From: Natronosalvus amylolyticus | Lineage (GTDB): Archaea > Halobacteriota > Halobacteria > Halobacteriales > Natrialbaceae | DNA length: 64,000 bases | Direction of reading: 5' to 3' | NCBI RefSeq assembly: GCF_024298845.1 | Contig: NZ_CP101156.1 | Span: forward strand, 1,860,001 to 1,924,000 | Part shown: in pieces, positions 55,629 through 64,000 of the stretch | How positions within the stretch are numbered: the stretch's first letter is position 1 | Layout: every line of letters begins with the position of its first letter | Notes under the pieces: model-generated | What the model saw: only the letters and a program-made list of their open reading frames with translations | Told to the model about the DNA's origin: nothing | Database searches by the model: none | Program-made: the position numbers and the translations under genes

Positions 55629-58562
55629 TCAGCTTTCGCTTTCGTTTGACGGTTCGTCCGCGCCATTCTGGTTAGCCCCGTTGCCGATATCCCCGTTACC
55701 GTCGTCGCTACCGGCCTCATTTCCGGTTGTCTCGGACTCCTCCCCGTCATCTACATCGTCGGTATCGTTCGACTGTGGCTCGTCATCAGTGTCATCTGTT
55801 TCCGTGTCGCCGTCGGTATCATCGGTATCCTCGAGCCCGTTGCTATCACCCTCATCGTCGTCCCCATCTCCATTTTCGTCAGCAGTCGATTCGTCATCCG
55901 CCTCGCCTTCACCGGTTTCCTCCTCGCCGGTACCGTCATCGTCCTCCGTAGCTGTCTCGGCGTACGACGCTGCAGGCTGGGTCGACACCGTCACCGGCTC
56001 CTGGTCGCCGAACCCGGAGAGGTCGACCGTCCACTCGAGACGCTCATCGTCCGTCGCCGGCGTCCAGGTCACGGTGAACGTTCCGGACCCTGCCTCGAGT
56101 TGACCGGGCGGCGCGTCGTTTGTCGTTCCCTCCGTGAACGAACTACCAACGGTCAGCGCGACGTCGTTCGGGTTCTCGTAGCCGAAGGTCACCGCGTAGC
56201 CGTCCTCGGTGGACGTCACCTCCTGCACCTCGAGCGTCGGTGGCGTTGGCTGTATCGCCTCGCTACAGTCGTGGGGGTTGGCGTGGGTCGTTTCGGGACC
56301 GACGGCACTCGGATCACCGATTCCCGTGATGGCCGTCCCGAGTTCGCCGTAGTCCCTGACGGTGACGGTCGCACTCGAGTCGTCGCCGCTGACACCGCCG
56401 TTCTCCCCGACTTCGAACACGATGGTTCCAGAAAAGGGAGCAGGGACGTGGTCGCCGATCGTGATGAAATCCTCGCCGGACGTGGTGCCGACGCCGTGAT
56501 CGGTGTTGAACACCGTGTGTGCCATGATCGTGTCTCCGTCTTCGAAATTTCCCGATACCTCGACGCGCGAACAGTCGATGAACGAGACCTCGAGGTCGGG
56601 TGCTTCGTCCGCGTCATCGTCATCCTCGCTTTCCTCATCATCATCGTCATCTTCGTCATCATCAGTATCTTCGTCCGCAGTTTCGTCGACGCCGAACACC
56701 TCGACCGTCCGTTCGTCGCGTTCGCCGTCAGCCTCGACCACGACCGAGAACGAAACGTCGCGCCTGACGGGGTAGGTCTCGTAGCCCAGGGTGAGCGAGT
56801 CACTCTCCCCGCCATCCACCGTCACCGATTCGGACGCCACGCGGTCCCCGCCGACTAGCAACGACACGGCTTCGGTTACCGTCGCCTCCCCGGAATTCCG
56901 CAGTTCGACGTCGAGCTCGAGCCACTCGCCGCCGGTAACGGGGTCGTTCACCTCGAGAATCCGTGGCACCAGCGAGGGAAGTTCTTCGGCGAAGACGCGA
57001 ACCCGTTTCCGGTCACAGGCACCCTCAGTTTCGACGCTGACGGGGAATTCGACGTTCTTCCGCACGGGATAGGTGGGATAGCTCATCTCGAGGGTCGTCC
57101 GCTCACCCGGCTCGAGCGAGACGTCTTCGGCCCCGACGCGGTCACCGGCGACGAGGTACACCGGCTGGCTCACCGCGTCAGAGCCGGTGTTTTCGATTTC
57201 GACGGTGACCGAAAGCATCTCGCCCGCCAGCACCGGTGCGTTGGTCTCGAGGATGCTGATTTCGAGGTCGCTCACGCCGTCAGCGAACACCGAGACCGTT
57301 CGGTGTGCGGTGTCGTCACCGGTTTCGACCCGGACGGGGAACTCGACGTCGGTCCGGACTGGATAGGTCTCGTAACCGAGCGTGATCGAGTCCGTCGTGT
57401 CGTCCTCGAGCGTAACCGACCGGGTATCGACGATTTCGTTGCCCACGACAAGCGAGACGTCTCGCGTTGCGGTTTCGGAACCCGTGTTCTCGAGGCCGAC
57501 GGTCAGTTCGAGTCGGTCGCCCGCCCCGACGGGCGCGTTCGTCTCTCGAATCGAGGCCTCCACCGGGCCGCCGCCGGGATCGGCCACCGTCCAGAGGTCC
57601 ACCCGGCGAACGGTCCCATCGGTCGCGATCACCCAGGCGTGAATCGGACAGCGGTGACAGAGATCCGACCCTGCCACCTCGAGACTCGCCGTGTCCTGGC
57701 CGCCCGACAGCGAGGAGACCCCGAGAATGCGGTCGGCGTGACCCAGCCACCAGACGACCCGGTCGAGGGCGACGTCGCTCGCGCCGACGCTCGCCTCGAG
57801 TTCGAGGTCGACCGTAGCTTCGCCAACCTCGAGCGGCCCCGGTGACGGTTCGACGTGGTCGACCCGTGGTCCACCGTGGGCACGCGAGTCGACCTCGACC
57901 GTCCAGCCAGCAGTTCGGTTGGCGGTTTCGCCAGCGACAGCGGCTCTGACGCGGTGCGTCCCGGACTCGTCGAATGTGTATAACCAGTAGTCCCGGCCCG
58001 TCCACGCGAAATACTCGGCGTTCCAGGGCCCCATCGACCACCCCGACCAGTCCCCCTCGAGATACCAGTTCGTGACGCCGCCGTAGCCGTCGGTCGTCTC
58101 CGGTTCGGCCTCGAACAGCACGGTCGTCCCCGGCCGAACCGCCACCGCCGGATCCGGGCGAACGCGGTCGGCGGGAAGGTCGTCGATACCGGTCACCGAG
58201 ACGCTCCGTGCGACGCTTTCTTCTCCCGCCGTCACGCGTACGGGAAACGTCACGTCCTGTCGGACGGGATAGGTCAGGTGACTGAACTCGAGGTCGCGGC
58301 TCTCGCCGGCCGCGAGCGTGAACGACCAGCGCCCGCCCACTGATTCGTCGCCGATGAACAACGCTGCCGTGACCTCGAGAGTCTCGTCGGTTGTGTTCGT
58401 TACTGTCGCCATGACGTCGAGGTACTCTCCAGCCTCAACCGGGTCGTTGGCCTCGAGAATTTGCACTGAGAGTGCTTCGGCCGTGGCCGTCGTTCCACCA
58501 GTGACTGACACCATCGCACCGACACCGGTTCCGAGCCCCACCAGATATGCTCTCCGGCGCAT
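55629..58562 (-). CDS. Large secreted surface protein with CARDB-like repeats
   Basis: The 977-residue protein begins with a Tat-like signal (MRRRAYLVGLGTGVGAMVSV). Four beta-sandwich repeats of about 90 residues lie at about 32-125, 335-425, 428-518 and 520-612. Each starts with ILExNxPVxAGExL and contains a TYPVRxDVxF motif. A different, larger domain with Trp-rich and Cys-containing segments sits between the first and second. After an acidic linker, a further domain (CSRVEVSGNFEDGDTIMAHT) precedes a long acidic tail. No C-terminal anchor is visible, so it is secreted or bound non-covalently. Adhesion or ligand binding is typical of CARDB proteins. Confidence 0.86.
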   Translation of the reverse strand: MRRRAYLVGLGTGVGAMVSVTGGTTATAEALSVQILEANDPVEAGEYLDVMATVTNTTDETLEVTAALFIGDESVGGRWSFTLAAGESRDLEFSHLTYPVRQDVTFPVRVTAGEESVARSVSVTGIDDLPADRVRPDPAVAVRPGTTVLFEAEPETTDGYGGVTNWYLEGDWSGWSMGPWNAEYFAWTGRDYWLYTFDESGTHRVRAAVAGETANRTAGWTVEVDSRAHGGPRVDHVEPSPGPLEVGEATVDLELEASVGASDVALDRVVWWLGHADRILGVSSLSGGQDTASLEVAGSDLCHRCPIHAWVIATDGTVRRVDLWTVADPGGGPVEASIRETNAPVGAGDRLELTVGLENTGSETATRDVSLVVGNEIVDTRSVTLEDDTTDSITLGYETYPVRTDVEFPVRVETGDDTAHRTVSVFADGVSDLEISILETNAPVLAGEMLSVTVEIENTGSDAVSQPVYLVAGDRVGAEDVSLEPGERTTLEMSYPTYPVRKNVEFPVSVETEGACDRKRVRVFAEELPSLVPRILEVNDPVTGGEWLELDVELRNSGEATVTEAVSLLVGGDRVASESVTVDGGESDSLTLGYETYPVRRDVSFSVVVEADGERDERTVEVFGVDETADEDTDDDEDDDDDEESEDDDDADEAPDLEVSFIDCSRVEVSGNFEDGDTIMAHTVFNTDHGVGTTSGEDFITIGDHVPAPFSGTIVFEVGENGGVSGDDSSATVTVRDYGELGTAITGIGDPSAVGPETTHANPHDCSEAIQPTPPTLEVQEVTSTEDGYAVTFGYENPNDVALTVGSSFTEGTTNDAPPGQLEAGSGTFTVTWTPATDDERLEWTVDLSGFGDQEPVTVSTQPAASYAETATEDDDGTGEEETGEGEADDESTADENGDGDDDEGDSNGLEDTDDTDGDTETDDTDDEPQSNDTDDVDDGEESETTGNEAGSDDGNGDIGNGANQNGADEPSNESES

Positions 58563-58738
58563 ACACGGCGCTACAACGCGGAGTTGTAATATTTTACCCC
58601 AACAGACACAGGAATTTAATCGTTTTCGAGTGACGGTCTTGTGGAGTGATAGCTACGCTCGAGTGGATACTCGTTCCCGAAATTTCGCTCCTACCCCGTC
58701 CGCAGTCACTCACGCGATACCGCCACAACTGTCCGCAG

Positions 58739-60667
58739 TTACTCACGACCACCGTCGGCCAGCGTCTCGAGCGCCTGATCCAGATTCCCCGCCTGGGCTT
58801 CCCAGAGGGTGGCGTATCGGCCGTCAGCCGCGAGCAACGATTCGTGATCACCGCGTTCGACCACGCGGCCGTCCTCGAGGACCAGGATGGTGTCGGCATC
58901 GCGAATCGTCGACAGTCGATGAGCGATGGCGAGGGTCGTTCGGTCTTCGGTGAGCCGGTCGATCGAGCGCTGGATCATGAGTTCGGTCTTCGTATCGACG
59001 GCGCTGGTCGCTTCGTCGAGGATCAGGACTTCGGGATCCTGCAGGACGGTCCGAGCGAGGGCGACCCGCTGGCGCTGTCCACCCGAGAGTTTGATTCCAC
59101 GTTCGCCGACTCGCGTCTCGTATCCCTCGTCCAGGTTCTCGATGAACTCGTGGGCCTGGGCAGCCCTCGCGGCTTCTTCGACGGCCGCGTCGCTCGCGTC
59201 GAAGTTTCCATACCGGATGTTGTCCGCAATCGACCCGTCGAAGAGGAACGTCTCCTGACTGACGTACCCGACCGCAGAACGAAGGTCGTCCAACCGCACG
59301 TCACGTACGTCGTGGCCATCGACTCGAATCGCACCCTCGTCCACGTCGTACAGGCGCAACAGGAGTTTGAGCAGCGTCGACTTCCCGGCCCCCGTTGCCC
59401 CGACGAGCGCGACCGTCTCGCCCGGGTCGGCGCTGAAAGAGACGTCTTCGACGACGATTTCCTCGTCGCCCTCGAGTTCGTCGCCAACCGCACGAGCCTC
59501 GTCGGTCGCGTAGCTAAACGTGACGTCGTCGTACTCGACGTGGCCCGCCACGTCCGCTAGCGGGTCGGGATCTTCGGGTTCGGAAACGTAAACGGGAATG
59601 TCCATCAGCCCAAATACCCGTTCGCTCGAAGCCTTGGCGTTCTGGTACTGGTCGACGATGTTCGAAACCTCCGCAAGCGGGGCGACGATGAACTGGGTTA
59701 AAAAGAGGAAGGTGACGAACTCGCCGACCTGCAACGTTCCCGTCATCGGACCCGGGCCCGCGCCGTTGACGATCCAGAGGCCGCCCACGAGGAACGTCGC
59801 GGCGAAGGCGACGCCGGCGAGCAGTTCCATTCCGGGCCGGTAGAGATACGAGAGTTTGAGGACGGCCATCGTATCGTCGAACAGTCGTTTCGACGCTTTC
59901 CGAACGCGACCGACCTCGTAGTCCTCGCTACTCGTCGTCTTCGTCAGCCCGACGCCCGAAAGGCTGTTCTCGAGGCGAGTGTTGAGCCACGCGACGGCAG
60001 AGCGTTGGCGGACGTACCGCGGTTCGACGACACGCATGAACCAGTAGGTGAAGAGGAACATGGCCGGGACCGCGACGAGCGTGACGAACGCGAGTTGCCA
60101 GTTGATCAGAAAGAGGAGAACTGTAATACCGCCGACCATCACCAGCAGTCGCAACGAGTTCACGAGGGCGTTATCGAGGAACATCTCGAGGTTTCGAGTG
60201 TCGTCGTTGAGGACGGCCATGACCTCACCCGTCTGTTTGTCGTCGAAAAACGTCATATCCAGGTTCTGCATTTTGGTAAAGCAGTCGACCCGGACGGTGT
60301 GCATCACGTCGTGGGCGAACAGGTTTGCAGACACGCCGTAAATCCAGGTAAAGAGGCCGACAGCGATGAACGCGCCCGCTATCGTGCTCACCGAAAACCA
60401 GAACTGGGCCATCTCACCCGCCGGTAGCCACGCGTCGGGAACGACCGGCAGGGAATAGGGCCCATCGCCGGCGAAGAGAGCGTCGATAGCTGCCCCCAAA
60501 ATTAGCGGCGGTAACAACGAGGACATCTGGGCGATGAAGTTCGCGGCCATGCCGATGGTAAACCAGTGCAAGCGACCGGGTCCGTAGGTCGAAAACAGTC
60601 GCCAAAGCGGTCTATCGACCTCGTCGCGGTAGGCGTCGAACGGTGTCTCGTCTTCCGTGGTACTCAC
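58739..60667 (-). CDS. ABC transporter, fused permease and ATPase (exporter type)
   Basis: The 642-residue half-transporter has six N-terminal helices (FTIGMAANFIAQMSSLLPPL first) and a C-terminal ATPase. The ATPase carries Walker A VALVGATGAGKSTLLKL near residue 424, the signature KLSGGQRQRVALARTVLQDP near 529 and Walker B EVLILDEATSAVDTKTE. It probably works as a homodimer; the substrate is unknown. The short direct repeat near its stop (58698-58714 and 58732-58748) is of unclear meaning. No operon partner is evident. Confidence 0.93.
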   Translation of the reverse strand: MSTTEDETPFDAYRDEVDRPLWRLFSTYGPGRLHWFTIGMAANFIAQMSSLLPPLILGAAIDALFAGDGPYSLPVVPDAWLPAGEMAQFWFSVSTIAGAFIAVGLFTWIYGVSANLFAHDVMHTVRVDCFTKMQNLDMTFFDDKQTGEVMAVLNDDTRNLEMFLDNALVNSLRLLVMVGGITVLLFLINWQLAFVTLVAVPAMFLFTYWFMRVVEPRYVRQRSAVAWLNTRLENSLSGVGLTKTTSSEDYEVGRVRKASKRLFDDTMAVLKLSYLYRPGMELLAGVAFAATFLVGGLWIVNGAGPGPMTGTLQVGEFVTFLFLTQFIVAPLAEVSNIVDQYQNAKASSERVFGLMDIPVYVSEPEDPDPLADVAGHVEYDDVTFSYATDEARAVGDELEGDEEIVVEDVSFSADPGETVALVGATGAGKSTLLKLLLRLYDVDEGAIRVDGHDVRDVRLDDLRSAVGYVSQETFLFDGSIADNIRYGNFDASDAAVEEAARAAQAHEFIENLDEGYETRVGERGIKLSGGQRQRVALARTVLQDPEVLILDEATSAVDTKTELMIQRSIDRLTEDRTTLAIAHRLSTIRDADTILVLEDGRVVERGDHESLLAADGRYATLWEAQAGNLDQALETLADGGRE

Positions 60668-60742
60668 TGACGGATGGGTACTGTTTCGAAACGTAAATCG
60701 TGTACGGTTCTGACGAATTCTCGAGTCACGAGGTAACGACTC

Positions 60743-60823
60743 ATACGGTCTGCTGGAACTGTGTACCGGTGATTGCCGACCCGGTATGGGCAGTCACCGG
60801 GAACGGACGACAGGAAACCGTAT
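60743..60823. repeat. Hairpin element family 2, copy D
   Basis: Ends atacggt and accgtat are inverted; the inner arms ccggtga-tgcc pair around gacccggtat. The core 60765-60803 matches copy E (20372-20410) at 35 of 39 bases. The element's right end carries the first base of the stop codon (TGA, minus strand 60825-60823) of the 46-codon gene. Confidence 0.75.
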
Positions 60824-60963
60824 CACCGGACGTACAACACGGCAAGACCGAGGACGAGGAGTCCGAGGCCCCACCAGAGAGAGTCGCCCGGTAGAACGAA
60901 CAACAGTAACGTGACGAGCCCAGACGAAAACAGCGACCAGCCAATGGTGGTTTGGGAGGACAT
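60823..60963 (-). CDS. 46-residue membrane protein
   Basis: The frame MSSQTTIGWSLFSSGLVTLL ... ALYVR-like end (final residues LAVLYVR) encodes two hydrophobic helices with a tight DSLWWG turn. It has haloarchaeal codon usage and a plausible start at 60963. It is too short for standard thresholds, but the two-helix pattern and compact form look real. Its stop codon lies at the edge of repeat element D. No function is known. Confidence 0.55.
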   Translation of the reverse strand: MSSQTTIGWSLFSSGLVTLLLFVLPGDSLWWGLGLLVLGLAVLYVR

Positions 60964-61476
60964 GGACGTGATACTGTGTCAGAACGTTTAATCAGGTTGC
61001 TTGCCAGAACGGGGTCTACATTTTCGGGTTCTGGTTTCCAACAAACGAACCGGCAGAGTCAGCAACCCCGACCACAATGGTCGGGTTCTCGTCCTGTACC
61101 GCCTATAGATTTGTAGGCACGTCGTGAATCTATAGTAGTCAGTGAACGTCAGTGCACACCCTATCGCAAGACGGCGTCGCGGTAGGTGTGTAAATCGTTT
61201 CACTGGCTACTATAAATTAAACGCCCGACAATCGCGTTCTCCGCAAGGTCCAGCCTGTGGTGCTTCCCCAATAGTAAAGTCTGCTTGTTCTAATGAAATT
61301 ATATTTGGAAGAGTTTAATAGGAGGCCTTCAAACAGTACAGACACGGCTCCCCCAGCGTTTCGAGACGGGTGAGACTACCGGTCGATAGTGGGTACACTG
61401 GAAATTCGAACGGGTTTCACCCTCGAGACGGCGGGTACGACGATCATCCGAACACCCGGGGGAGCATCCATCACCA
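60964..61476. other. Non-coding stretch between the small gene and nrdA
   Basis: These 513 bases hold no gene I can support. They contain a perfect hairpin cccgacca-caa-tggtcggg (61067-61085), a ctatagatt/aatctatag inverted repeat (61103-61135), palindromic element C (61131-61214) and an AT-rich tract with ttatattt (about 61298-61305) that may hold a promoter far upstream of nrdA. No cobalamin riboswitch is recognised. Confidence 0.6.
61131..61214. repeat. Palindromic element family 1, copy C (84 bp)
   Basis: Its end tatagtagtcagtgaa pairs with ttcactggctactata with one mismatch; the inner sequence is closest to copy B. Unlike A and B it lies upstream of a gene (nrdA at 61477) and overlaps a further 33-bp inverted repeat at its left end. 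Confidence 0.88.
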
Positions 61477-63948
61477 ATGAGTCACCAACGGACATCTCTC
61501 CCGATTGATGTACAGTCGATACTCGAGCGGGCATTCACAGACAGTCAGCCTGCCGCCACCGTGAGTGGCGATGGTATCGAGCAGACGCCGCTCGATGCCG
61601 ATGTGCTCGAGGACCTCACGAAAGAAATAGAACGGAACTGCTACGACGGTGCGTCGGTTGCAGCCGTCTACGATGCCACTCTCCAATCGTTGACGGCCCG
61701 TATCGAACGGTACCCATCGCTCAAGCGGATTGCAGGGGCGGTGTTTCGACAGCAGTACTACCAGGATTTGCTCGGCGAGGACGATACCGGGACGGCGTTC
61801 GAGGAGACATATCGAACGACGTTCGTCTCGAACCTAACGGAAGCACACGAGGCAGGGTTGCTCGACGACCGATTGCTGACCCAGTTCGACCTCGAGGCGC
61901 TCGCCGAGTATCTCGAGCCAGATCGCGACCGGGCCTTCGAGTACATGGCACTCGAAACCCTCGTACAACGATACTTCCTCAAACCCGAAACACGGGACGA
62001 CCCGCTCGAGTTACCACAGGCGTTCTGGATGCGTGTGGCGATGGGGCTTGCAATCGACGAAGACGAGCCCCAACGGCGGGCAAAAGAGTTCTACGACGTT
62101 CTCTCGACACTCGAGTTTACCCCCTCGACGCCCACCCTGTTCCACAGCGGCACCGCTCACCCGCAGCTTTCCTCGTGTTATTTGACGACCGTCAAGGACG
62201 ACCTCGAGCACATTTTCGAGTCCTACAAACACCACGCCAAGCTATCGAAGTGGAGTGGCGGGCTGGGTACCGACTGGAGCAATCTTCGAGCAGACGGGGC
62301 CCTCATCCAGAGCACCGGCGTCGAATCGACCGGAACGGTCCCGTTTCTCAAAATTTCGAACGACGTCACCGCCGCGATCAACCGCTCCGGAAAACGGCGT
62401 GGGGCGGCCTGTGCCTATCTCGAGTGCTGGCACCTCGACTTCCCCGCGTTCCTGGATCTGCGACGGAATACGGGGGACGAGCGCCGGCGGACCCACGACA
62501 TGAATACGGCTGCCTGGATTCCCGACCTCTTCATGAAACGCGTCGAGACGGACGACCACTGGACGCTGTTCAGCCCTGACGAAGTTCCCGACCTCCATGG
62601 CTGTTACGGGAAGGAGTTCGAACGACGGTATCGTGCCGCCGAACAGCGTGCTGAGGCTGGTGAACTCCGTCAGTACGAGCGGGTCGAGGCGGCCACACTG
62701 TGGCGAACGATGCTGACACGGCTGTTCGAAACCGGCCATCCGTGGCTCACGTTCAAAGACCCCTGTAACGTTCGCTCTCCACAGGATCACGCCGGGGCGG
62801 TCCACTCCTCGAATCTCTGTACCGAGATTACGCTCAACACGAGCCCCGAGGAACACGCCGTCTGTAATCTGGGTTCAGTCAACCTCGCCACCCACGTCAC
62901 GGACGGCGAACTCGATCGCGAGCGACTGGCCACAACCATCGAAACGGCGATGCGGATGCTCGACAATGTCGTGGACCGGTGTTTCTACCCGACCGAAGCG
63001 GCCGAACGGGCCAACATGCGTCACCGACCAGTCGGCCTCGGAGTAATGGGCTTTCACGACGCGTTGATGGCTCTGGAGATACCGATGGCCTCCGAACGAG
63101 CGATCGAAACCGCCAACCGCTGGCAGGAGTTCGTCTCCTACCACGCCATCCTCGGAAGTTCGAAACTGGCCGCCGAACGGGAACCGTATCCCTCCTTCGA
63201 CGGGTCGAAATGGGACCGCGGACTGCTGCCACAGGATACGGTCGATCGCCTCGAGGACGAACGCGGCACGGAGATTCCAACCGACCGGACGGAAACTCTC
63301 GAGTGGGACCGCGTTCGATCCCACGTGGCCGAGCACGGGATGCGAAACTCGAACACGATGGCAATCGCACCGACGGCGACCGTCTCGACGATCAACGGAA
63401 CGACACCCTCCATCGAGCCGATGTACTCGAACCTGTACGTCAAATCCAATATGTCGGGTGAGTTCACCGTCATCAACGATCAGCTGGTCGCAGACCTGCG
63501 GGCCCGGGGCTGCTGGGACGACGAGATGGTCGATCGAATCAAGTACCACGACGGGTCCATACAGGAAATCGATGTCGTCCCCGACGACTGCAAGGAGCTA
63601 TACCGGGGGGCCTTCGAAATCGATCCGCGCCACCAGATGCGACTGACTGCTCACCGACAGACGTGGATCGACCAGTCCGTCTCCCACAACGTATTTTTCC
63701 CGTCCACCGACGGCTCGCTGCTCGATGACGTGTACAAGACGGCGTGGCGACTCGGCCTCAAGACGACCTACTACTTGCGAACGCTGGGTGCGTCACAGAT
63801 CGAGAAATCGACGCTGGATATGGGCGAATACGGCAAGACACAACACCGAGACGCGACGCCGACAACTGAAACGGGTCGCGACACAGTGGATAGCGAATCG
63901 AACGACCTCTGTACGGTCGAAGATCCGACGTGTGATGCCTGTCAGTAA
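61477..63948 (+). CDS. nrdA: Class I ribonucleoside-diphosphate reductase, alpha subunit
   Basis: This 823-residue NrdA reduces ribonucleoside diphosphates to deoxyribonucleotides with the NrdB radical. Catalytic residues are present: the redox Cys in SSCYLTT near 233 and in AVCNLGSVNL near 463, NLCTE near 446-450 with the thiyl Cys, and the radical-transfer Tyr pair in TTYYLRTLGA near 764. The C-terminal Cys are at 812, 819 and 822. The N-terminus (about 1-85) shows no ATP-cone motif, so dATP inhibition through that site may be missing. nrdB starts nine bases later. Confidence 0.94.
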   Translation: MSHQRTSLPIDVQSILERAFTDSQPAATVSGDGIEQTPLDADVLEDLTKEIERNCYDGASVAAVYDATLQSLTARIERYPSLKRIAGAVFRQQYYQDLLGEDDTGTAFEETYRTTFVSNLTEAHEAGLLDDRLLTQFDLEALAEYLEPDRDRAFEYMALETLVQRYFLKPETRDDPLELPQAFWMRVAMGLAIDEDEPQRRAKEFYDVLSTLEFTPSTPTLFHSGTAHPQLSSCYLTTVKDDLEHIFESYKHHAKLSKWSGGLGTDWSNLRADGALIQSTGVESTGTVPFLKISNDVTAAINRSGKRRGAACAYLECWHLDFPAFLDLRRNTGDERRRTHDMNTAAWIPDLFMKRVETDDHWTLFSPDEVPDLHGCYGKEFERRYRAAEQRAEAGELRQYERVEAATLWRTMLTRLFETGHPWLTFKDPCNVRSPQDHAGAVHSSNLCTEITLNTSPEEHAVCNLGSVNLATHVTDGELDRERLATTIETAMRMLDNVVDRCFYPTEAAERANMRHRPVGLGVMGFHDALMALEIPMASERAIETANRWQEFVSYHAILGSSKLAAEREPYPSFDGSKWDRGLLPQDTVDRLEDERGTEIPTDRTETLEWDRVRSHVAEHGMRNSNTMAIAPTATVSTINGTTPSIEPMYSNLYVKSNMSGEFTVINDQLVADLRARGCWDDEMVDRIKYHDGSIQEIDVVPDDCKELYRGAFEIDPRHQMRLTAHRQTWIDQSVSHNVFFPSTDGSLLDDVYKTAWRLGLKTTYYLRTLGASQIEKSTLDMGEYGKTQHRDATPTTETGRDTVDSESNDLCTVEDPTCDACQ

Positions 63949-63957
63949 CACCTACCA

Positions 63958-64000
63958 ATGGCTCTCATCGACACCAACACCGAACACGACCCGAACAAGA
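63958..64000 (+). CDS. nrdB: Ribonucleoside-diphosphate reductase beta subunit (start only)
   Basis: ATG 63958 opens a frame, MALIDTNTEHDPNK, that runs off the window. The N-terminal LIDTxxEHDPNK segment and its position nine bases after nrdA identify NrdB, the radical-bearing subunit. Only 14 codons are visible. Confidence 0.8.
   Translation, partial: MALIDTNTEHDPNK

Noticed and set aside
58698-58748. Direct repeat gtccgcagt(c/t)actcacg near the ABC transporter stop
   Set aside because: There are only two short copies at one place, without palindromy or other context; most likely a small local duplication.
60988-61203. A 71-codon minus-strand frame upstream of nrdA
   Set aside because: It is basic and runs through palindromic element C; the same pseudo-peptide (HPI..RR..CVNRFTGYY type) appears from the other copies, so it is a by-product of the repeat.
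61216-61476. Cobalamin or other riboswitch before nrdA
   Set aside because: No conserved B12-box-like sequence is visible, and the enzyme is class I, which does not use cobalamin.
1-64000. CRISPR array
   Set aside because: The only regular repeats are the tandem unit at 15037 and the dispersed palindromes; none has the repeat-spacer pattern of an array.

Overview
The window is chromosomal DNA of a haloarchaeon (class Halobacteria). The evidence is a high-GC genome with very frequent CTCGAG, strongly acidic proteins, Tat-type lipoprotein signals, an archaeal A-type ATP synthase operon, archaeal DnaG, CofH (F420 cofactor), TATA-box promoters close to start codons and many Halobacteria-restricted unknown families. 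The CTCGAG richness recalls Natrialbales, but genus cannot be settled from the sequence. I see no provirus, CRISPR array or rRNA. One tRNA (Gly, CCC) is present.

Layout. 0-11 kb: CPBP protease, PurU, two unknowns, glucose-6-phosphate isomerase, a second CPBP protease, a membrane-anchored winged-helix protein, a DUF3311/sodium-solute symporter pair, an unknown, and a CARF-like/HTH regulator of the HFX_2341 type. 11-20.4 kb: MMPL/RND exporter with a small acidic membrane protein, a conserved unknown, ValS, a short winged-helix protein, a DUF1405 membrane protein and PdxS. 20.5-29 kb: a Tat lipoprotein, then the minus-strand ATP synthase operon atpH-I-K-E-C-F-A-B; atpD does not follow atpB and is absent from the window. 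29-35 kb: a methyltransferase, a pilin-like protein, a secreted DUF7096-type protein divergent from a membrane-spanning winged-helix regulator, and CofH. 35-49.9 kb: M48 protease, DnaG, NadE, a SIMPL lipoprotein, tRNA-Gly, a TraB-like protein, zinc-ribbon protein, hexapeptide acyltransferase, aldo/keto reductase, Nudix hydrolase, FAU-1, PrsW protease and riboflavin synthase.

49.9-53.2 kb: a 1525-bp IS200/IS605-type element carrying only tnpB has split a small conserved gene. Its ends match the IS608 scheme exactly: TTAC target, TCAA right end, AAAG and GAAT guides beside terminal hairpins. The 87-codon host gene can be rebuilt in frame. A DUF389 membrane protein follows.

53.3-60.7 kb: secreted proteins. 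A two-domain blue-copper lipoprotein is translationally coupled to a lipoprotein made of two copies of a His-rich domain I cannot name. Next to them are a 977-residue surface protein with four CARDB-like repeats and an ABC exporter. This is the best candidate here for an undescribed extracytoplasmic redox or metal system. 60.7-64 kb: a 46-codon membrane protein gene, class I ribonucleotide reductase NrdA and the start of NrdB.

Dispersed repeats: three copies of an 84-88 bp near-perfect palindrome (10.9, 45.3 and 61.1 kb) and two copies of a second hairpin element (20.4 and 60.8 kb). Four of the five sit at gene 3' ends.
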